NCBI RefSeq assembly: GCF_001989455.1
Contig: NZ_CP018346.1
Location: 434,001-498,000 of the forward strand
Direction: 5' to 3'
Length of the DNA stretch: 64,000 bases
DNA from: Prochlorococcus sp. RS04
GTDB lineage: Bacteria; Cyanobacteriota; Cyanobacteriia; PCC-6307; Cyanobiaceae
The notes under the pieces are model-generated. The model worked only from the letters and a program-made list of their open reading frames with translations, did no database searches and was not told the origin of the DNA. Positions 48,524 to 56,709 of this stretch are shown one piece after another (within the stretch, counting starts at the first letter, position 1; every line of letters begins with the position of its first letter). A program made the translations under genes and the position numbers.

Positions 48524-48597
48524 CTCAAACCGTACATATTTATTAGTCGAATAGCCTCTCTAACTAGTTAGAACATAGATGTAGTCGTCATGAGCAA

Positions 48598-48735
48598 ATG
48601 TCTACCAAATCCACACTAAAAGAAAATCATATATCTGAGATTGAAGAAAGATCAGAAGAAGAAATTCTTGAGGAAGAAATCAGGAATCAGCAAACATTGG
48701 ATAGCTTTGTTGAATCTGATAAAAACTGGAGCTGA
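48598..48735 (+). CDS. Small acidic protein, unknown
   Basis: A 45-residue protein (MSTKSTLKENHISEIEERSE, then EEEILEEEIRNQQ, ending SDKNWS) with very high Glu content, probably a single helix or disordered. No family recognised. It is downstream of the NtcA-type site, followed after 28 bases by another small gene. Confidence 0.5.
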   Translation: MSTKSTLKENHISEIEERSEEEILEEEIRNQQTLDSFVESDKNWS

Positions 48736-48763
48736 TTAAATTTTATTTATTTTGGAGAAAGTT

Positions 48764-48949
48764 ATGAACTTAAAAAGATCACCATTTTCAATTCTGGACA
48801 AAGAAAAGAGAGAAATGGACTATATCAAAGGAGTTTACAAGAGAAAAATTCAAGCTGAAATTGCATCTTATAAAGATCCCGAAGACGAAGATAAGAGAGA
48901 TACAATCCAAGCTCAAGATGCATTGATGCTTGATAGTATTTCAATCTAG
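48764..48949 (+). CDS. Small charged hypothetical protein
   Basis: A 61-residue protein, MNLKRSPFSILDKEKREMDY, mostly helical and charged, ending DALMLDSISI. The ATG at 48764 has a GGAGA ribosome-binding sequence 7 bases upstream; the longer frame from the TTG at 48752 would bury that site. Its stop overlaps the end of the convergent gene by 4 bases. Function unknown. Confidence 0.6.
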   Translation: MNLKRSPFSILDKEKREMDYIKGVYKRKIQAEIASYKDPEDEDKRDTIQAQDALMLDSISI

Positions 48950-49245
48950 TTATTTTTTTTCTTCTTCTTATTTTTCTTTTTCTTCTTTACCTTTTCATAA
49001 ACCTCATCAGCTTTCTGTTCAATACTGTCCAGCTTATTTGAGATTTCTTTTATAGCTTCTGCTTTCCCTTCTTTAACTACAGCATCTTTTACCTCAATAA
49101 TTTTAGCTGGCTCTCCTTTAACTACAGTATCTTTTGTCTCTTCAGTTTTAATTACAAACTTACCTTTAATAAAATTGGCTATAAAAATAAGAACAGGTAC
49201 ATGAGCTAAACCGCCTATTACTATTCTTGTTTCTGAATAAGTCAT
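48946..49245 (-). CDS. Membrane-anchored Lys/Glu-rich protein
   Basis: A 99-residue protein. Residues 8-29 form a hydrophobic segment (VIGGLAHVPVLIFIANFIKG), then a helical, charged region with the repeated pair VKGEPAKIIEVKDAVVKEGK and a poly-Lys/Asn C-terminus. It may be a membrane-tethered coiled coil. No family recognised. Its stop overlaps that of the preceding convergent gene. Confidence 0.55.
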   Translation of the reverse strand: MTYSETRIVIGGLAHVPVLIFIANFIKGKFVIKTEETKDTVVKGEPAKIIEVKDAVVKEGKAEAIKEISNKLDSIEQKADEVYEKVKKKKKNKKKKKNN

Positions 49246-49386
49246 TTAATAGTTAAAATTTCTGAGATATTTAAGCATAAATTTAATTTTTAAATTCGTA
49301 TTATTAAGCCAATAAATATTAGTAATCATTTCTTGATTCGTAGATCAAAAATCTTGCTATTAATTAAGTAGAGACTTTTTTATTAA

Positions 49387-49476
49387 ATGCCATTAGACGT
49401 ATTTCTAATGAACATGTGTGTTGTAGTTATAGCATTGCTTATCAGAAGGGAAATCAAACTTAAGAAGGCGAGATAA
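49387..49476 (+). CDS. 29-residue membrane peptide
   Basis: MPLDVFLMNMCVVVIALLIR followed by REIKLKKAR: one hydrophobic helix and a basic tail, a typical arrangement for small single-pass proteins. It lies 3 bases before the next small membrane gene, suggesting a joint transcript. Supported only by composition and spacing. Confidence 0.4.
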   Translation: MPLDVFLMNMCVVVIALLIRREIKLKKAR

Positions 49477-49479
49477 ATT

Positions 49480-49599
49480 ATGAAAACACAAATTTTAAAA
49501 GAGCATTACATTCCAAATATCCATGCTATAACAATTTTACTAATGCTTCTTGTATGTCTATGGTTACCTCTAGCACTTAGATTCTTATTAATAATTTAG
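49480..49599 (+). CDS. 39-residue membrane peptide
   Basis: MKTQILKEHYIPNIHAITIL and then LMLLVCLWLPLALRFLLII: a soluble N-terminal part and one long hydrophobic helix (about 16-39). It is 3 bases downstream of the 29-residue membrane peptide gene. No known family. Confidence 0.45.
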   Translation: MKTQILKEHYIPNIHAITILLMLLVCLWLPLALRFLLII

Positions 49600-49666
49600 T
49601 CGAACTAATTAGTTAATAATCTTATATTTAGACTCTGGTATAACCTAATTTTGTTTTAAAAATCTT

Positions 49667-49688
49667 ATGCGGAACTCCTGTTTCGCAT
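49667..49688 (-). terminator. Terminator of the DUF3764 gene
   Basis: A 9-base stem (ATGCGGAAC with GTTTCGCAT, one wobble pair) with loop TCCT lies about 34 bases beyond the minus-strand DUF3764 stop. On the minus strand it is followed by AAGATTTTT. The stem and partial T tract suggest a moderately strong intrinsic terminator. Confidence 0.65.
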
Positions 49689-49721
49689 TATTTACATAGG
49701 TTTAAATAGTTAGTGTTTTGA

Positions 49722-50006
49722 CTACTCAGAAACCCAACTTGTAATTTTCGTTGTGCTATAAATATGCCCTCCAGATTCTATATTCTTGATGGTTTCTGGA
49801 TCTGAAAAAACATGCTTAGCCACGCCTTCTTCAGCTTGATGAATAACAATCACTTCTTTTGGATCAATTAAACTTTTGCCACGATATAAAGGAGTAAGGC
49901 CTACCGTTTTATGAAATGCATCTATCTCTGGACTGTCAAACATTTTTACCCACTCCTCAAATGTATTTGAAAGTTTAAATGTGAAAACAGTAGTTTCAAG
50001 AGACAT
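49722..50006 (-). CDS. DUF3764 family protein
   Basis: A 94-residue protein of a small family common in marine picocyanobacteria, likely a ferredoxin-like (dimeric alpha/beta barrel) fold. Blocks: TVFTFKLSNTFEEWVKMFDS, FHKTVGLTPLYRGKSLIDP and GGHIYSTTKITSWVSE. No catalytic residues are evident. Followed by a terminator at 49667-49688. Confidence 0.75.
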   Translation of the reverse strand: MSLETTVFTFKLSNTFEEWVKMFDSPEIDAFHKTVGLTPLYRGKSLIDPKEVIVIHQAEEGVAKHVFSDPETIKNIESGGHIYSTTKITSWVSE

Positions 50007-50146
50007 TAATTTATAGATAATTCTCCTATCTTTTTAGCAACTAATCTTGATAAACAAGTTAAAAATATGGATTATCTAAAAATTAAGAAAGTTAATTTGG
50101 TATCGCATGTACCGTTTATATGTTTTTTGAGAGCTATTAATTGGAT

Positions 50147-50329
50147 ATGAGTTATTTTGCTGAACCAAACCATATTGAATATGATGCATGGTTCGATGAA
50201 AACATCGACCCAGTGGATCTTGTGAATTACTCAGATGAAAAGGAGTTCAGTGATTCGGTACACTTTAAGTTCCATAAGATGTCCACTAAAAATTTAACGA
50301 TTGGTTCTTCTGATAATTTTCACTGGTAA
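50147..50329 (+). CDS. Small acidic hypothetical protein
   Basis: About 60 residues, MSYFAEPNHIEYDAWFDENI followed by DPVDLVNYSDEKEF and ending TIGSSDNFHW. Acidic, with many aromatic residues. An in-frame TTG at 50141 precedes the ATG at 50147. Upstream at 50099-50113 is a GGTA/TACC inverted repeat with a 7-base spacer. Function unknown. Confidence 0.5.
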   Translation: MSYFAEPNHIEYDAWFDENIDPVDLVNYSDEKEFSDSVHFKFHKMSTKNLTIGSSDNFHW

Positions 50330-50364
50330 GTAAAAGATTTTCACTCCATAGATATTTATGAATC

Positions 50365-50742
50365 TTACGTAGAGTATGTTCCATCACTTTCTCTTCTTGC
50401 CTTAGCCAATACAATTTCATCTACAACTTTTTCAATCATGTAAGCACTTTTTTTACCAAAGCATTTTTCTTTTCTAATGCTCTCAAAATCATTTGGGATA
50501 AAATCATTATGTTCACAACAATCGCATTTAATATCAATTTTCATACCTCTGAAAACCTCCAAAGCCCTTGAGAAAATCCATTGCTGAACTGAAATACTTT
50601 CCCAACTATCAAAATTAGACCATTCATCAAAATCCCTATTAAGGACGCCTTTTAATCCATCAGCCTGATTTACATATACTAAGTGTGAATCTTTTCTTGG
50701 ATCATCATTTATTCCAATTATTTTGACAGAATTTTGATTCAT
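50365..50742 (-). CDS. Hypothetical protein with a Cys cluster
   Basis: A 125-residue soluble protein. An N-terminal part MNQNSVKIIGINDDPRKDSH and a middle WSNFDSWESISVQQWIFSRAL are followed by IKCDCCEHNDFIP and a further Cys in RKEKCFGKK, four Cys and a His that could bind a metal. No family recognised. The cupin gene lies 70 bases upstream on the same strand. Confidence 0.6.
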   Translation of the reverse strand: MNQNSVKIIGINDDPRKDSHLVYVNQADGLKGVLNRDFDEWSNFDSWESISVQQWIFSRALEVFRGMKIDIKCDCCEHNDFIPNDFESIRKEKCFGKKSAYMIEKVVDEIVLAKARRESDGTYST

Positions 50743-50812
50743 CCCAAATACATTTATTAAGTAGCCTTATAAATCTAGAGGATAATTTCAAAAATATAAA
50801 CAAAAAAATGTC

Positions 50813-51280
50813 TCAAATAAGATCATTAATTGCTTTATCCAATCTAGAAGTATGATTTGTATTTCTGAGTAATTCAAAATCCTCAAAATCAAAGCCCGGG
50901 GCAACACAACAACTCACTAAAGTAAATTCGCCTGTACTTTTTGCAGCTTGCCAATGTCCAGATGGGATCATTTCTACTGGATTATTGGAATCTAAAATTA
51001 AATTTCTTATTAACTTATTATCATTATCTAGGCACCATAAATTAAGAGGATCGCCCCTTAAATAAATCCAAATTTCATCAGCATTTTTTACTCTGTGCCA
51101 AGCACTTTTTGCATCTCTTTCCAAAAGATAATAAATTCCCGTAATAAAGTTTCTACTTTGGCCATCTTCCCTTCTTAGAGAATTTTCACTCCTTACTATC
51201 TCTCTAAACCATCCGCCCTCAGGATGAGGAGATAAATTGAATTGTTTAATTATTTCTATGTTTTTTTTATTAGGTATCAC
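50813..51280 (-). CDS. Cupin (DUF985) family protein
   Basis: A 155-residue single-domain cupin. The motif block is LSPHPEGGWFREIVRSENSL near residue 16, TGIYYLLERDAKSAWHRVKN near 47 with DEIWIYLRGDPLNL, and PSGHWQAAKSTGEFTLVSCC near 106. These fit the DUF985 group, related to cupins with epimerase- or oxygenase-like folds. The substrate is unknown. Confidence 0.85.
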   Translation of the reverse strand: MIPNKKNIEIIKQFNLSPHPEGGWFREIVRSENSLRREDGQSRNFITGIYYLLERDAKSAWHRVKNADEIWIYLRGDPLNLWCLDNDNKLIRNLILDSNNPVEMIPSGHWQAAKSTGEFTLVSCCVAPGFDFEDFELLRNTNHTSRLDKAINDLI

Positions 51281-51361
51281 ATCATAAAATATTTTTTAAA
51301 TTTCTCTTATAATTAAAAGTTTACTGAAAAAAAATCAAAATAAACTATATTTTCTAAAAAA

Positions 51362-51505
51362 TTAAGCACAAATAACTGACAAATCTACAAAATTTTTATT
51401 TTCATCTGCCAGTTCAGTAATGATTCTGTTGAGCCATTCAGAGGTCGTTTCACAATAGCCAACATTTAAAATAGTTTTTTGCTTTGATGTTTCTTCTTTA
51501 TTCAT
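51362..51505 (-). CDS. Small hypothetical protein
   Basis: A 47-residue protein from an ATG at 51505: MNKEETSKQKTILNVGYCET, then TSEWLNRIITELADENKNF, ending LSVICA. Soluble and helical, with two Cys. No family recognised. It lies 82 bases upstream of the cupin gene on the same strand and may share a transcript. Confidence 0.5.
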   Translation of the reverse strand: MNKEETSKQKTILNVGYCETTSEWLNRIITELADENKNFVDLSVICA

Positions 51506-51687
51506 AGTTAAAGTATTTTTATATAAATTAGTCTTTAATTAAATCTATGTGAATAAGTCTTAATTACTATCTATTTTAAAAAGTTGTATTTAATACATAT
51601 TAAAGAACTGCTAGTAAACAAATAAAATTAAATCGTTGACAAGAAAATGTATACAAGTAAGAGTAGAAAAAATTTATTATTTAACCT

Positions 51688-51873
51688 ATGAATAACATCA
51701 AGATTGAGGAATTGATGAAAGTAAGGTTCGATGGTATTGCTAATAGAATTGGGCAATTAAGCAAAAGGGAAAGTGAGTCTTTATTACTTGAGCATCTTGA
51801 GTGGTTGGAGGGAGGATGGGAGACTGAAGAAATCTTATTTTTAAAAAAGCCCTACAGAAAATGGTGGTTCTAA
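51688..51873 (+). CDS. Small hypothetical protein with Trp-rich end
   Basis: A 61-residue protein, MNNIKIEELMKVRFDGIANR followed by SLLLEHLEWLEGGWETEEIL and KKPYRKWWF. Mostly helical with a Trp-rich C-terminus. It converges on thiD. No family recognised. Confidence 0.6.
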   Translation: MNNIKIEELMKVRFDGIANRIGQLSKRESESLLLEHLEWLEGGWETEEILFLKKPYRKWWF

Positions 51874-51891
51874 CTCCACTTCTATAAATTA

Positions 51892-52671
51892 TTAATGATG
51901 GCCTAAGGGACCAGGGCCAGAGCCTATTTTATAAGAATTGTCTAAAGATTTCTCAACAAATAATTTCGCTTTTTGTATAGAATCAAATAGATCAAAACCT
52001 AACGCCTTGTAACCACAAATAGCAGCACTCAAAGTACAGCCGCTACCGTGAGTATTTTTTGTTTTTATAAAATTATTAAATAGCCACTCTTTTCTACCAT
52101 TTAAGTCAAGGAAAAAATCCTTCCCTTTCATATCTTTTAAACCGCCACCTTTTATAAGCACCGCTTTAGCTCCAAGACCAATGATTTTTCTTGCTGAATT
52201 TTCGATATCCTCTTTACTCCTTATTTCTAAACCGGAAAGTAGATTTGCTTCATAAATATTTGGAGTTACCAAATCAGCAATTGGTAATAAGAGTTTTTTA
52301 TAAGCATTAATAGCAGAATCTTCCAGTAATTTAGAACCAGTTCTTGTAACCATTACTGGGTCAATAATTTTGGTTATTTTGTATGTTTTTAATTTTGAAG
52401 CAGTATCATTAATTATCCTTTCATTTAATAACATTCCAGTTTTTAAGGCATCAATACCAAAATCAGCAAATAAAGTATCTAACTGATTTAATAAAGTATT
52501 CTTCTCTACTGGTTGTACGCACGTAACCTCTACACTATTTTGTGCAGTAATACATGTAATAACAGAACATCCATGTACTTTAAGGGCCATGAAAGTTCTT
52601 AAGTCAGCCTGTATCCCTGCTCCACCCCCAGAGTCACTACCTCCTATTGAAAGTACAATTTTAGAATACAT
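51892..52671 (-). CDS. thiD: Hydroxymethylpyrimidine (phosphate) kinase
   Basis: Phosphorylates HMP and HMP-phosphate in thiamin synthesis. The ribokinase-fold signature is [19 protein letters not shown] at the N-terminus, substrate loop ITAQNSVEV near 40, [13 protein letters not shown] near 104, and anion hole [14 protein letters not shown] near 205. 259 aa, complete. tenA is the gene upstream, about 50 bases away on the same strand. Confidence 0.96.
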   Translation of the reverse strand: MYSKIVLSIGGSDSGGGAGIQADLRTFMALKVHGCSVITCITAQNSVEVTCVQPVEKNTLLNQLDTLFADFGIDALKTGMLLNERIINDTASKLKTYKITKIIDPVMVTRTGSKLLEDSAINAYKKLLLPIADLVTPNIYEANLLSGLEIRSKEDIENSARKIIGLGAKAVLIKGGGLKDMKGKDFFLDLNGRKEWLFNNFIKTKNTHGSGCTLSAAICGYKALGFDLFDSIQKAKLFVEKSLDNSYKIGSGPGPLGHH

Positions 52672-52720
52672 AATTTATTAACTTGTTTTTGAAAGTACTA
52701 TAAGTAAATTTTAATTTAAA

Positions 52721-53344
52721 TCAGAAATCTGAATATGCATTAAAAAAATCTAACTCCAATTCCATAGCTTTCCTGTATAAATATTTGGCCTGATTAATAT
52801 CATATGTTTCTTTATTAGTCTCAATAAGATTTTCAAGTGAATCCGCTAGCTTTTCAAAGCTCTCATCAGAATAAGTAATTATCCATTCTTTATATTTAAT
52901 GTCAAAATCCTCCTTATACAAACTTTTTCCTATCCAAGAATAAAGTCGCATACATGGAGTCATTGCAAACATTATTTCAACGGAGCTAAGTCTTTTAGAA
53001 GTATCATCAAGAAAATCTGTATAATTTTTAGTGGCTTTTTTTATATAGTTATTAGACAAATCAATATCCCATTCTTTTGCATACGTTTCATGAAGTATTA
53101 ACTCCTCTGAAACACCCATTAACAGTTCACTTAACTTCCTTATTGAGTACTTATCTTTTGATTTGGAAACAGCAAGACCATAAGCCTTAGCAAAAGTCTC
53201 TAAAAAGAAATAATCTTGAGCTAAATATTCTTGAAATATATTTTTAGGGAGACTTCCATTCTTTAAACCTTGCACAAATTTTGTATTTAAACTTAGTAAA
53301 GCAATTTCATAATTATCCTGCCAAAGTTTTTTTGTTATTTTCAT
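52721..53344 (-). CDS. tenA: Aminopyrimidine aminohydrolase (TenA/thiaminase II)
   Basis: Salvages degraded thiamin by hydrolysing aminopyrimidine to HMP, the substrate of the neighbouring ThiD. A helical TenA fold of 207 aa with the Asp-containing FQEYLAQDYFFLETFAKAYG near 37, active Cys in FAMTPCMRLYSWIGK near 132, and Glu in RKAMELELDFFNAYSDF at the C-terminus. ThiD and TenA adjacency supports an HMP salvage unit. Confidence 0.94.
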   Translation of the reverse strand: MKITKKLWQDNYEIALLSLNTKFVQGLKNGSLPKNIFQEYLAQDYFFLETFAKAYGLAVSKSKDKYSIRKLSELLMGVSEELILHETYAKEWDIDLSNNYIKKATKNYTDFLDDTSKRLSSVEIMFAMTPCMRLYSWIGKSLYKEDFDIKYKEWIITYSDESFEKLADSLENLIETNKETYDINQAKYLYRKAMELELDFFNAYSDF

Positions 53345-53430
53345 TTTTTTGATTTTTAGTTATTCTAAAATTTTTTATATTTTTTACCTACAAACTTAAT
53401 CTTATTTTTCTAGGATTAAAAGAAAAAATT

Positions 53431-54927
53431 ATGAAAGAAATAAATATCTTATGGTTTAAGAAAGATTTAAGAATTTTTGATAATGAAGCTCTCTGTGAGG
53501 CTATAAAAGACAATGATATTTTACCTATATTTATTATTGAGTTAGATATTTGGAGCCAAAATACTCACTCAGATAGACAATGGCAATTTTGCAAAGAAAG
53601 TTTAATAGATTTAAGAAATGCACTTGCTGAGATTGGACAACCATTAATTATTAGGACTGACAATGTTATTGATATATTTGATGAAATTAGTACAAAATTT
53701 AAAATCAAAGGTATATATAGCCATCAAGAAACCGGAGATTGGCTTACTTACAAAAGAGATCAAAAAGTAAGAGAATGGGCTTTAAGCAAAAATATTATTT
53801 GGAAGGAATTTCTACAATTTTCAGTTTTTAGAGGAAATTTAGATAGGAATAATTGGTCTAAAAAGTGGCAAAAAAATTCCGAAAAAAACATACTTAAAGC
53901 TCCATTAAGTATTAATCCTATTAACTTTAATATTGGAGAAATACCTTCAGACGAAATTTTTTCCTTTAAAAAAGAAAAGTGTCCAGGAAGAATGCAAGGT
54001 GGAAGAAAGAAAGGTTTAGAGAGAATGCAATACTTCTTTAGTAATAAATTAGATTCTTATTCAAAAGATATATCTAGCCCAGAAAAATCATTTGATAGTT
54101 GTACAAGACTATCCCCATATATTTGTTGGGGATGCATTTCATTAAAAGAAATTTTTAAAAAGGCAAATATATCAAAAAATAATAATTCTACGATGTTAAA
54201 AAGCAGATTAACTTGGCATTGTCATTTTATTCAGAAGCTTGAAAGTGAACCAGAACTAGAGTTTAGTGAATACCATCCTTTTTTTAAAAATATTAGAGAA
54301 AAAAATAATGAATTACTTTATTCATGGAGTTCAGGTAATACGGGCTTTCCTTTTATAGATGCATGTATGCGTTCATTAAATTTCAATGGATGGATTAACT
54401 TCAGGATGCGAGCGATGTTAATGTCTTTTGCTAGCTATAATTTGTGGCTACCATGGCAAGATTCAGGTTCTGAATTAGCAAATAAATTCGTAGATTATGA
54501 GCCTGGAATACATTGGAACCAATGCCAAATGCAATCTGGAACTACGTCTATAAATACGAATAGAATTTATAATCCTATTAAGCAGGGAAAAGATCATGAT
54601 CCTGAAGGAAAATTTATAAAAAAATGGATACCAGAATTAAAAGATATATCACTTAATTTCATTCATGAACCATGGCTACTATCTAGATTTAATCAAGAAG
54701 AATATGAACAAATTAATTACATAAGACCAATAATTGACATCCCAATTAGCACTAAAACTGCAAAGAAGAAAATTCAGGAAATCACTAAAAAGGATGGATA
54801 TTGGGATATCTCAAAAGAAATTTATTTAAAGCATGGCTCTAGAAAAAGGTCTAGAAAAAACATAAATAATAAAAAAAATGTCTCTAAGGAAAAGGAAAAA
54901 CAATACGAACTGAAATTAGATTTCTAA
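53431..54927 (+). CDS. Cryptochrome/photolyase family protein, atypical
   Basis: A 498-residue FAD-binding photolyase/cryptochrome. The N-terminal Rossmann domain begins INILWFKKDLRIFDNEALCE, and the FAD domain includes SRLTWHCHFIQKLESEPEL near 256 and SSGNTGFPFIDACMRSLNF near 302. The usual NRxRM and WQW motifs read NFRMRAMLMSFASYNLWL and HWNQCQMQSGTTSINT here, so the substrate pocket differs from standard CPD photolyase. Repair function is possible but not shown. A Lys/Arg-rich tail follows. It is divergent from tenA. Confidence 0.88.
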   Translation: MKEINILWFKKDLRIFDNEALCEAIKDNDILPIFIIELDIWSQNTHSDRQWQFCKESLIDLRNALAEIGQPLIIRTDNVIDIFDEISTKFKIKGIYSHQETGDWLTYKRDQKVREWALSKNIIWKEFLQFSVFRGNLDRNNWSKKWQKNSEKNILKAPLSINPINFNIGEIPSDEIFSFKKEKCPGRMQGGRKKGLERMQYFFSNKLDSYSKDISSPEKSFDSCTRLSPYICWGCISLKEIFKKANISKNNNSTMLKSRLTWHCHFIQKLESEPELEFSEYHPFFKNIREKNNELLYSWSSGNTGFPFIDACMRSLNFNGWINFRMRAMLMSFASYNLWLPWQDSGSELANKFVDYEPGIHWNQCQMQSGTTSINTNRIYNPIKQGKDHDPEGKFIKKWIPELKDISLNFIHEPWLLSRFNQEEYEQINYIRPIIDIPISTKTAKKKIQEITKKDGYWDISKEIYLKHGSRKRSRKNINNKKNVSKEKEKQYELKLDF

Positions 54928-55054
54928 ATTTTATTGTCAGAAATTTCCAGATTCCTTTTAGCGCCTAGGAAAGTTTTTTAAATTTTGAAATTAAATAAAT
55001 AATTCCACGATGAACTAATGCAAGCTTTAATGTATTTATTAGATTTTATTAATT

Positions 55055-55228
55055 ATGTCTGAAAGATTTCAATGGGACGATACCAATAGTTCTGGTATAT
55101 GGTGGAGTACTAATGTAAGTATTAGAGACGAGTGCATTTTGCTCAAAGAAGATTCTCAATGCGAAGATTCTGATATCGTCGAACTTCTTAGGAGTATTGC
55201 ACAAAATATTGAAGATAATGGCCTTTAA
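55055..55228 (+). CDS. Small acidic hypothetical protein
   Basis: A 57-residue protein, MSERFQWDDTNSSGIWWSTN, then VSIRDECILLKEDSQCEDSD, ending NIEDNGL. Trp-rich start, two Cys, acidic end. Looks like a conserved marine picocyanobacterial small protein but no family is recognised. Convergent with the proline iminopeptidase gene, 23 bases apart. Confidence 0.55.
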   Translation: MSERFQWDDTNSSGIWWSTNVSIRDECILLKEDSQCEDSDIVELLRSIAQNIEDNGL

Positions 55229-55251
55229 TTTTTAAAGGAATATTCTCTCTT

Positions 55252-56202
55252 TTAGAGATTTTGGATTCCTTTTACAGCTTTTATTAATTCTTTAGTAATG
55301 CCCTTTTCACTCATTGAATGACCAGCATCATTAACAATAATTAATTCAGAATTCTTTAATTTCTTATTTAGATCCCAAGCGCTCCTAACAGGACAAACAA
55401 CGTCATACCTACCTTGAATTATTTTTGTTGGAATCGATTCTATTGTTTTTATATTTTTCAAAATAAAATCATCTTCTAAGAAAATATTATTAATAAAATA
55501 ATGACATTCGATCCTTGCAAATGCATCTGAAAAAGAATTAACTTGAGACTTATCAAAATCGAATTTTTTATTTATTAAATGACTAGTTGACAGTTCCCAT
55601 TTTGTCCAAGCTGCTGCTGCTTTTGATCTAAGATTTGAATCTGATGATGTTAGATATTTATAAAAAGAACTTATCAAATTATTTCTTTCTTCTTTTGGTA
55701 TCACAGAAATATATTCTTCAAATTCATCTGGGAATATCTCACTTGCACCATATTGATAGAACCACAATAATTCAAACTTTCTACATAAAAATATTCCTCG
55801 CAAAGTTAAGCTTATAACTCTTGAGGGATTTTTAATTGCATATATAAGTGAAAGTGTTGAGCCCCAAGATCCACCAAACAAATGCCAACTATCTATATTT
55901 AATAGAATCCTTAATTTCTCAATATCATCAACTAAATGATTAGTCGAATTTTCTTTTAATTCTGAGAAAGGAGTTGAAGAACCGCAACCTCTTTGGTCAA
56001 ATTGAATAATATCGAATTTATCTGGATCAAAGTATCTTCTATATCTTGGTTGACTTCCTCCTCCTGGGCCTCCATGAATAACTAGTATTTTTTTACCATT
56101 TGGATTGCCTGATCTTTCCCAATAAATTGTATGAATATCACTTACTTGTAAGTGACCCTTTTCACGAACTTCAATTTTAGGAAACAAGACTTGATCTTTC
56201 AT
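55252..56202 (-). CDS. pip: Proline iminopeptidase
   Basis: Alpha/beta hydrolase of family S33 that releases N-terminal proline. The oxyanion block HGGPGGGSQPRYRRYFDPDK near residue 42, FDQRGCGSS near 67 and nucleophile in HLFGGSWGSTLSLIYA near 108 (Ser111 region). RYDVVCPVRSAWDL near 264 and NDAGHSMSE near 290 supply the Asp and His. 316 aa, complete. Upstream is the terminator and gene-free stretch at 56.3-56.7 kb. Confidence 0.95.
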   Translation of the reverse strand: MKDQVLFPKIEVREKGHLQVSDIHTIYWERSGNPNGKKILVIHGGPGGGSQPRYRRYFDPDKFDIIQFDQRGCGSSTPFSELKENSTNHLVDDIEKLRILLNIDSWHLFGGSWGSTLSLIYAIKNPSRVISLTLRGIFLCRKFELLWFYQYGASEIFPDEFEEYISVIPKEERNNLISSFYKYLTSSDSNLRSKAAAAWTKWELSTSHLINKKFDFDKSQVNSFSDAFARIECHYFINNIFLEDDFILKNIKTIESIPTKIIQGRYDVVCPVRSAWDLNKKLKNSELIIVNDAGHSMSEKGITKELIKAVKGIQNL

Positions 56203-56273
56203 TGTGAAATATTTTTAAACACTTAATAAATCCATATTATCCAAATAGAAGTCTAGTTTAGAAGTAATTTGTT

Positions 56274-56305
56274 AAAAAAAAAGGACTGGTGGTACAGTCC
56301 TTTTT
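56274..56305 (-). terminator. Strong intrinsic terminator on the minus strand
   Basis: An 11-base stem (GGACTG with CAGTCC, extended by A/T pairs) with a 6-base loop. On the minus strand it ends in nine T, and on the plus strand in five T, so it may work both ways. It lies 70 bases upstream of the pip start and no minus-strand gene ends close to it; the nearest stop is at 56710. It therefore implies a transcript ending here. Confidence 0.8.
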
Positions 56306-56709
56306 GATATTTGATCTCCTTCTAACAGGATATAAAATTACATATTTTAAAGTCTATTTACTCATAAACCTAGAATACGTGAATTCGGGGATTTCTATCG
56401 ATAATTTCAGTCCCTGTTGTCGCTAGTAATTATAAAGCGAAGTCTTATCAGACTAATTGATTGAACTTGAATTTTCGAATAATCCCATTCTCAGGAATAC
56501 GCTTCCTATATTTTGGAATTTGCTAAATTTCAGGCGGACTATCAATCATTTAGATTGCCTCCGAACTCAACATTTATAAATTACTCCTTTTTATATTTTC
56601 AGTAAATCCGTAAATATGCTGATTTACTTTTTTCTTAATTTGTAAGAGGATTTTTATGATCCTTTGTTTTTTATAGTTAAATTTAAAAATTAAAGTCTAT
56701 AATCCTTAG
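56306..56709 (-). ncRNA. Candidate non-coding RNA or long 3' UTR
   Basis: Four hundred bases without a credible reading frame on either strand, upstream (on the minus strand) of the terminator at 56274-56305. Minus-strand hairpins are visible: AGTCT-GATA-AGACT near 56430-56450, AGGAA/TTCCT near 56480-56500 and CAATC/GATTG near 56540-56560. It could be a stable RNA ending at the terminator or the long tail of the transcript from 57035. I do not recognise it as tmRNA, RNase P RNA, SRP RNA or 6S RNA. Confidence 0.4.

Noticed and set aside
50099..50113. GGTATCGCATGTACC as an NtcA site
   Set aside because: The spacer between GTA and TAC is 7 bases instead of 8, so it is not a consensus match.
56306..56709. 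tmRNA, RNase P RNA, SRP RNA or 6S RNA
   Set aside because: I could not find the defining core motifs for any of these in the stretch.
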